NCBI RefSeq assembly: GCF_905163445.1
Contig: NC_053197.1
Span: 11,160,001 to 11,224,000, forward strand
Reading direction: 5' to 3'
Length of the DNA: 64,000 nucleotides
Origin: Pararge aegeria
Lineage: Eukaryota > Arthropoda > Insecta > Lepidoptera > Nymphalidae
In this document: piece after piece, positions 57,359 through 64,000 of the stretch
Numbering within the stretch: position 1 is the first letter of the stretch
How the letters are laid out: every line of letters begins with the position of its first letter
Program-made: the position numbers and the translations under genes
Notes under the pieces: model-generated
Database searches by the model: none
Seen by the model: the letters and a program-made list of their open reading frames with translations, nothing else
Told to the model about the DNA's origin: nothing

Positions 57359-58179
57359 ATAATTTACATTGTGAATAATTTGTAGTGTAAATAACTTGCA
57401 ACCTGACCGAATAAACTGTCAGTTTTGATACCGATGACACGAGTTAAATACGAAAACGCACATGTATTCACAGCCGATAATATATATCCCGTGATAAGTA
57501 TAATTTAAGGCTATAATTTGGAGTGCATTAACGGTCTTCCTGTAGTGGAGTTGTGTTATTATTTTGGTTACTTAGCAACCGCGTGTATACAGAAAGCTCA
57601 TTGACCTACACCGAAACATAATGGAATATTAACTGTGGCTGGCTACAAATACTCCATTAACATTAGTAGGTTTCGAATCTGCTCTTGCTTTTAGCTGCGG
57701 TTTCATACAAAGTTTCAATTATATGGTGCATATATCGAGACTTATAACTTCATGTCCGTTAGTGATTCAACTTCGAAATTAAAATGAAGAATTACGGTTA
57801 TAAATATAATGATAATCAATTAGAATGAGGTCTACTAGAGGTCACTTAAACATAGTGTACAGGGAAGGTTCCACTAACGAACATGTGAGATACATACTTG
57901 ACACCGCAATGTTTCATCCGAAAGCTTCGAATATAAAAGAAATACCAACTAACAGAAGTTATTTCACGTCCATCTTATCGAGATTGAAAATAATATCAGC
58001 AATATTACAGTTTTTAATTAATTTTAATGCGATGTTAAATAAACAAGTTTAAGAACATAATATAAATCATGTTACAGGAGATGTTGTAGTAAAACATATT
58101 AGGGGGGAGTTCTATTATTCTCTACTTCTTATCGGCACCTGCCTGCCTTCCCCCTTTAGTCCGATAGTCTGTTTAAGTA

Positions 58180-59106
58180 ATTGTAGTGCTTTTTGTGACA
58201 GAGCTTGTCTGGGGAAGTATCTAAAACCGCCATGTTTATTTTTGTCGCAAAGCAGCATTTTTGCAATGCTGTGTGTGTTATATTACAGGCACATGGTATT
58301 ACAGGCTGGAAACAGGGCGGTAATTTGCAGGACCTGGTCCTTGCATATCCTGCGAAGTGTTGCTTCTAGGCGATGGTTTCCAACTTATCATCAGGTGGAC
58401 CATCTTCTTGGTCCGTCAATAAATTAACTATAAAAAATTAAAAGTAACTAAAAAAAACTTCCTTGCACATAGATTTATATTCGTTTACTATAAATATATA
58501 GTTGTGACTATAGGACCTTTTTTAGTATATCCTTGCGTTTAGGAGGGGCTGACCTTATTTACGCAAGCAAAGCCCCAAAGATACAAATGCGTTCTTCAAA
58601 CTCATCGGTTTAAAAGCATTAGTCACCGTCGTAACAGGAAGTGTAAAATGTATATCGTCATATCTCGGTAGATTCATTTGGCACGTATCAACATACACCG
58701 AAATTATGGTAATTTATCCTACAAGTGCAGGGGCGTGCTAATAAAGGACAAAACACGTGGGGCGTTGATGGCCGCTTGGTTTTTTTATTTGAGGAACTTT
58801 TTATTCCTGCGGCAAGCCTCGTCTGCAAACTAAGCAAATAACTAACTTCGTTACACACGGCTCTGGAGTCTGGATTTATTGTATTTTGGCAGCGGTGCTG
58901 ATATCATATAACACTTAGTAGTAAAGCTTTTCGTGATAGAGCTCGTTCGAAGATTAGTTCTACCGCCATGCCATCAATGCTGCCGCTAAGCAGCATTGAT
59001 GGCGCTTTAGGTTGAAGGACTCAATGTCCTTTGCATGCCCTGCGTAAGTGTTGCTCTGTTTGTATGCCATGCTTTTCCAGTGGGGTCATCTGGTTGGTCC
59101 GTCACC
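58180..59106 (-). mobile_element. Two family H elements in minus orientation
   Basis: 58180-58427 begins GTGCTTTTTGTGACAGAGCT and ends GGTGGACCATCTTCTTGGTC. 58915-59106 has CGTGATAGAGCTCGTTCG, TTTGCATGCCCTGCG and TCATCTGGTTGGTCCGTC, and carries the hairpin at 58970-59003. DNA between them is unassigned. Confidence 0.55.
58970..59003. repeat. Perfect 14-bp hairpin inside a family H element
   Basis: Arms GCCATCAATGCTGC and GCAGCATTGATGGC with loop CGCTAA. The right arm matches the family better than the left arm, when set against the copy at 58180. Confidence 0.8.
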
Positions 59107-60239
59107 TAATAATATAAAGATCAGCCCAGTAATTCAATATTAATATATGTGCATTCTACATTTAATTACTAGTACATAATTTTTTAATTATTAATCATAG
59201 GCAATTCTAATGAAAACGCAAGTCGCAGCAATTGGAATAGAAGAGAGGGTAGGCCATTTAGTATATTTTTATTAATTTAAAAATCGCTTAACCCAAAATA
59301 AGATATTTTTAAGTAGTTACGCTCGGTACATTGAAATATTAAGTTGCATTTTTGTAGCAGTAGGGAAGTACGTTACGGTACGTTTGATGAAGGTAAAGTC
59401 ATTATGGGAAATAAGATGACATTACTTTTCGATAGTTTTGGCTTTCTGAAGAATATGATGCTTACAATATTTTAAACGTCGCAGTCAATCAGACATACGG
59501 TAGCCCATGAAAACGTGGTACGTTGTCAAGTTTTAAGAAATATCAGGGTTGATTTGGCACGAATTAGATTGACGGATATTATTGTTAAATTATATTGTCT
59601 TATTGGTTTGTTTGTCCTTCCTTCACGCCCTAACTATGCAATTAATTAACGTGATTTTTGCCACAGTGGTAGTTGAAACAAAGTTAAAGTAATATTGGCT
59701 CCCTTTTATCCCAGGAAGCAATCGGTTCGCACGGGAAAAGTTGAAAGTACAGGGGAAGCGGATATTTAAAAATAATTACATTTATGACTTTCGTAATGAC
59801 CGTGAATCAGATCTATTCGAGAGTAAACAAACTGAATCTGCAACTGTGGTGCACAAGGTTTAACTCATTTCCCGTACGATTCCAATATATGCTTGGGGGT
59901 GAATAGAAAATCGAATATCCCACCTACGCCGGGGATTATCCAAAATTAACTAGGAATATTGCATTTGCTTTCGTTTTAATTTTAATACTTACGTAATTCA
60001 CGATGAAATTGGATTTTAAAAAGGTGACTGTAATGTTATCATCATCATCATCATCTTTATATTAAAAACCAATTGCTGGGTGCAAGCCTCTTCTCATATA
60101 TAAATAACTCATACGCACCTTATGGCATCGGAGACCGAGAGCGCAGGCTTATCTATCATCAAAACAAAAAAGAGAAATAGAGTGTATTCACTCTACCCTA
60201 CCTATCTTTTGGAAATATGAATGCATTTAAGTAAAAAAG

Positions 60240-60520
60240 CGGTAATACCCACTGGGGGTAGGACTTCGGTTTCTAATTTATGTGCGTTTAAAGCAATTAA
60301 AATATCACTCGCTTCAACGGTAAAGGAAAACATCCTGAGAAAACCTGCATGCCTAAGAGTTCCCCATAATGTTCTCAAAGGTGTGCGGAGTCCAACAATT
60401 CTCGGTCAGCGTGGTGGACTTGCGAGCGACAGCGAGCGTGGTTCTCCTCCCACAATGAGAAATCATTATGGGAGGAGAACCGTGTGCTGTAGAGGGCCGG
60501 TAATGGGTGAAAATGATGAT
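60240..60520 (+). mobile_element. SINE family C copy containing an inverted duplication
   Basis: It has CACTCGCTTCAACGGTAAAG, GTTCCCCATAATGTTCTCAA and CGGTAATGGG near its end. Inside, 60440-60458 and 60463-60481 form a 19-bp inverted repeat (one mismatch, loop GAAA). Confidence 0.7.
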
Positions 60521-60626
60521 GATATAACATATAATTTATACAAAGTATGTGACTAGCTTTAACTTTAATATAATTCATTACGTGTATCATGTTTATAAAT
60601 ATATATATGTAGATTTATTTTTTCAG

Positions 60627-60697
60627 TTGCTGAATTCGCTGTCTACGGACCTGGAAGAAATGCTCAGCGAAATCTACGATGATGAAAACATTGCCAG
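60627..60697 (+). CDS. Isolated coding exon of an unidentified plus-strand gene
   Basis: A strong acceptor (TTTTTTCAG) precedes 71 nt with only one open frame, then a donor AG|GTATGC. It reads LLNSLSTDLEEMLSEIYDDE then NIAR, acidic and probably helical, with balanced codon use. The exon ends in phase 2. No partner exon was found within the window, so long introns are likely. I do not recognise the protein. Confidence 0.5.
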
Positions 60698-61689
60698 GTA
60701 TGCGTAGAATTTATAATATGACGTATATCTCTTCTGTGTAAGTGTTATTTTAAAAGTGCCTGCGATATTCGAAAAACTGTGAGATATTTTCTTTTACACT
60801 TATTTGCTTGTAAACTGCTAAGTGACACATGTAGAGAAAACAAAAATCCCAACAAATATCATTTGTTTAGGACTAAAAATAATTTTCTATTTACAAAATA
60901 TGTTCAATCAATAGCCAATAACAGTCCAGTTTTAGACTAACCTCACGGCCACACAGCCAGTTTTTAACTAAAGGCCCCTCAAAGCCGGTTTGCCCTTAAT
61001 CACCACGCAGAGCAGACGGGATGGTGATCGAAGTAGATGGTAGCACAGAAGACGCTGCTGCCCGTTCTCAGTTCATTCGCTTAGTTGTATCGTACGACCG
61101 CGGGAAGACACTTCTTCGGAATGGTGGCAACTGCCGTCACCACACTGCAGAATATATATACTATATATACCTATTATATGACTGCAATTATTTGCTAGCT
61201 TCTTTATTTAAGTAGTTATATACAGGCGGTTTTTAAATCTGAGCACCTTTCAATAATGATAAAGTTAAAAAGTTAAATAAAACGAGTTTTAATAGGACAT
61301 GTTCCATCGATATTTTTTTTCTTATTTATTTATTGTAGGCCTAGTACATATTCCAAAAGCCAGTCTATTGTAGGCCTTTCAAGGGACTTAACTAATATAT
61401 ATACTATCTAATAAAATATATCTTAAACGTTAAACAATATGATATGATAAAATCGCATTATGGGTACAGAGATGCGCATCGTCGACTTACAAATTGAATT
61501 ATTATAGACGATCTTGAACGTCTGCCATTGAATGCCATCCAAAAGCCTTTGATACGTCTACCCTTTGAATAATAATTCTAGTTATCAAGTACGGTTCTAT
61601 ACCCATTACGTATAGCTAGACTTAATTTTGATGGTACCCAAATGGTTCAAATTATTTGGGCGCAATAATACTACGAGTACTTTACAAGG
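60698..61689. other. Non-coding stretch after the isolated exon
   Basis: The block 60960-61160 is less AT-rich and repeat-like (GACGCTGCTGCCCGTTCTCA), perhaps a decayed mobile element. No further exon was found. Confidence 0.3.
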
Positions 61690-61815
61690 ATTTTTTTTTA
61701 TTCCGCTACTAAGTGATGACTGAATCAAGATGGTGACGGACTAACCTGTTAGGGTTATGGCAGTTATGGCACGTCTTTGTCGGTACGGTGGTAGCTAATC
61801 ACGGACGAAAGCTCG
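61690..61815 (-). mobile_element. SINE family B fragment
   Basis: The plus strand shows GATGGTGACGGACTAACCTG and TTAGGGTTATGGCAGTTATG, the reverse of the SINE B end, with a poly-T start. Confidence 0.5.
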
Positions 61816-62007
61816 CACCAAACAAAACAACAAAATAGTAGCTCAAATAAACATTGTAGAATCATGAGCATCTTCACTCATAGGATTTGGAGACCCCCAC
61901 ACGCTGGGATCCCAAAACTTTTCCATTGTTTGTAGATTCCTATGATGCTGAAATGGCAATTTCGCAATACAAAACCCAGTATTGGTCCCTACTAGGTACC
62001 TCACATG

Positions 62008-62159
62008 CAGTAGCGTGCACTTCATACATGCTCAAATGCACTGCCTACCCTAAAAATTTATATATAACTCGTATAGGAGAATATTTTTTGCCGTTTTATG
62101 CAATTCTCCTGCTGTATGGATACCCAGGCAAGAAACCCATACCAGCGTACGCCTAGCTG
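62008..62159. mobile_element. hAT-type MITE, second copy, with 8-bp target-site duplication
   Basis: A 152-bp element starting CAGTAGCGTGCACTTCATAC and ending CGTACGCCTAGCTG, flanked by CTCACATG at 62000-62007 and 62160-62167. Internal words match the copy at 44848-44990. Confidence 0.85.
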
Positions 62160-62458
62160 CTCACATGCACCACAAGACCGTGGCTTTTCGAAATCTCTAC
62201 ACATGTCCAGCAACCTAGACGTGAATAAATAATGCCTATAAAAGTAATGGTTATAAATATAGGTATAAACATTGCATTGGTTTGCACAAGGGATTAAAAC
62301 AAAAGGTTTCGCATGAACGCGATATAAATCAACATGGTATGAACTGCCTTCATCACACAAATCATAGTTTCTGACAGATTTGACAAATCCTATGTAAGCG
62401 ATATCGACGTGGTTTTCAATAGTGGTTGTTCACAAAATGCTTGAAAAATAGGGCGTGA

Positions 62459-62545
62459 AAACTGCCTCGTTTTCTGTTGGTAAGCATGTTTAACAACGGA
62501 TCACGAAGTACAGGGTTCGACTCCCGGATCGAAGTCAAGAATTAT
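62459..62545 (+). mobile_element. tRNA-like SINE head, family N
   Basis: It has GCCTCGTTTTCTGTTGGTAA and the box B-like GGGTTCGACTCCCGGATCG. A related piece lies at 63836-63925. Confidence 0.5.
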
Positions 62546-63091
62546 TAGGTATTGGGATTTCTGTTAAAACAGTTATCAGGACCGTTTTTCTGTTGAAAGA
62601 GTTATCAGGACCCGTCTGAAGCTGGAAAATTACCGGCGTCCATTCCCATGTCTAATAGAGCACGTTAAACCATCGTTGGTCCAGCTTATTATCACTACCG
62701 TTGTTAAAACCCACCAGTCGGCATTGCAGCGTAGGTCTATGCTCTGAAACTTTCTTTCCCAACCGATAGACCTATGCCCAGCTGTGGGACGTTAGAATGT
62801 TGATGTTGAGTGACCGAAATGCTTTAAACTTATGAACTGCATGAGTAAGGTGCAATGAGGTACCAACTAGATCAACTAGTTTTGAGGTATGTCTTTTTCG
62901 GTTGGGAGTTCCATCTTGTCTTCGAAGCTCTTCATCAAAAAAAACCTCATATAACTTTTGAAGGAAGTTTTGATGAAAATTTTCGGAAGTTAAAGAACTC
63001 TTGTCGAAACGGACTACAGAAAATATTGTGGAATATTTTGGGTACCTTATCCTAGGTTTTATCTTCAAAAATTATTAGTTAATATAAGTAA

Positions 63092-63345
63092 GCGATGGGA
63101 GCTTCGTGGTTAAGAATTCAGCCTTACTTTCTGGGTGGCCGAGTTATATTACCGGCACGCCTAACCTTCTGAAGTTATGTGTGGATAAGCGATCAAATTT
63201 AATTTGCTTTAACGTTGAAAAAAAAACGCTCACTTGGCTAGCGTAGTGGAGTGTGGACTATACATAAACCCTGCTCATTCTGAAAGAAGACCCACGCCCA
63301 GCAGTGGGCCGGTAATGGGTTGATAATGGTGATGCGAAAATAAGT
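63092..63345 (+). mobile_element. SINE family C copy
   Basis: Head AGCGATGGGAGCTTCGTGGT, body with GCTTTAACGTTGAA, and 3' part CCACGCCCAGCAGTGGGCCG followed by GTAATGGGTTGATAATGG. Confidence 0.65.
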
Positions 63346-64000
63346 CTGTGACTGTGTCCAGCACAACACCGATTGGCTGAGCTGTATTAATATTTAATAT
63401 AAGAAAAGCAAGTTTCGTTTTATTGGCAGTTAGTGAATTTTCTTTCTTCTGTTATCTCAAGCAAGAAAAAAAAAATCCCCAAAATGTGGTCTGAATAAGG
63501 ATCCCCAAAACAATATCGCATATTACAGTAAAAAAAATCCAACTTTATGATTTCACATAAAAATCTCCCGTAACTCAGGGTTTTCGAATAAAAATCTACG
63601 TGAACATTCCCAACGTACCATAACATTATGCGACCGGTGCGAATTATCATAACCAAGTAATATCACATGAAGGTAAAATGTACCTATTTTGAATCTTCTC
63701 CTGTGTTTTTGTACTTTTTTGCAGGATTTATATATATTTAAATTTGATTTGGAAGTCTCTAGCATAGTAAATTACGTACTGTATAAAATGTCTACCTTGG
63801 GTACTTTATATAAGTTAATGCCCGGGATTCTACTGTCTTTCGAACCCCGGGGTATTTATATCTGCCTCGTCGGCATATTCCACACCGGATCACAAGGTCT
63901 TAGGTTCTAATCCGAGGTTAAACAAAAATCGTTAGGCATCGATAAGCATCATCCTAGTGTATCCCCGGATAAGCTCTGCTACAAAAGCTCGTAATGCGAA
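63346..64000. other. Right edge, mostly unassigned; family H start at the border
   Basis: No coding exon. 63836-63925 is a tRNA-like family N head and 63940-64000 holds the AAGCTCTGCTACAAAAGCTC word of family H, cut by the window edge. Confidence 0.35.

Noticed and set aside
61021..61215. 64-aa plus-strand open frame beginning MVIEVDGSTEDAAARSQ
   Set aside because: No family was recognised; the block looks like a decayed repeat and the frame runs into AT-repeat sequence.

Overview
The window looks like nuclear DNA of a moth or butterfly (Lepidoptera). It is AT-rich, its genes have several short exons with GT..AG introns, and it is packed with tRNA-derived SINEs, LINE 3' ends and small MITEs of the kind common in lepidopteran genomes. 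No prokaryotic gene, rRNA, functional tRNA or CRISPR array was seen. The species cannot be named from this evidence.

Region 1 (1-14.1 kb) is a cluster of four paralogous classic odorant-binding protein (OBP) genes, orders +, -, +, +. Gene models were rebuilt exon by exon. All four share one architecture: a signal-peptide exon, an exon of 168-177 nt with Cys1-3, an exon of 115-118 nt with Cys4, an 86-nt exon with Cys5-6, and a tiny last exon (18-57 nt). Intron phases are 0, 0, 1, 0 wherever they can be read. The first gene lacks its signal-peptide exon in this window. Introns hold SINE and LINE debris and two near-perfect hairpins.

Region 2 (15.5-26.8 kb, minus strand) holds a five-exon gene for a predicted 293-aa secreted protein of unknown function. 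It has a His/Tyr/Gly-rich segment, then a conserved-looking hydrophobic Ala/Gly/Leu-rich segment, then a tetra-arginine site and a hydrophilic tail. The intron phases join without conflict and a polyA signal follows the stop.

Region 3 (about 27-64 kb) is mostly non-coding and built from repeats. Its landmark is a 3.74-kb 5'-truncated Jockey-like LINE (47799-51540) with an intact 969-aa endonuclease/reverse transcriptase. The two LINE ORFs meet in a TAATG stop-start overlap. The LINE is flanked by a perfect 13-bp target-site duplication and has split a TATA + TCAGT core promoter of an older element. Two hAT-type MITEs with 8-bp target-site duplications, a family of foldback elements, at least four tRNA-like SINE families and several LINE 3' ends fill the rest. 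One isolated plus-strand coding exon is visible at 60627-60697.

The most unusual points are the uncharacterised secreted-protein gene, the microexon-ended OBP cluster, and a scatter of six short, nearly perfect hairpins (arms 14-24 bp, loops 4-8 nt) that look like products of local template switching.
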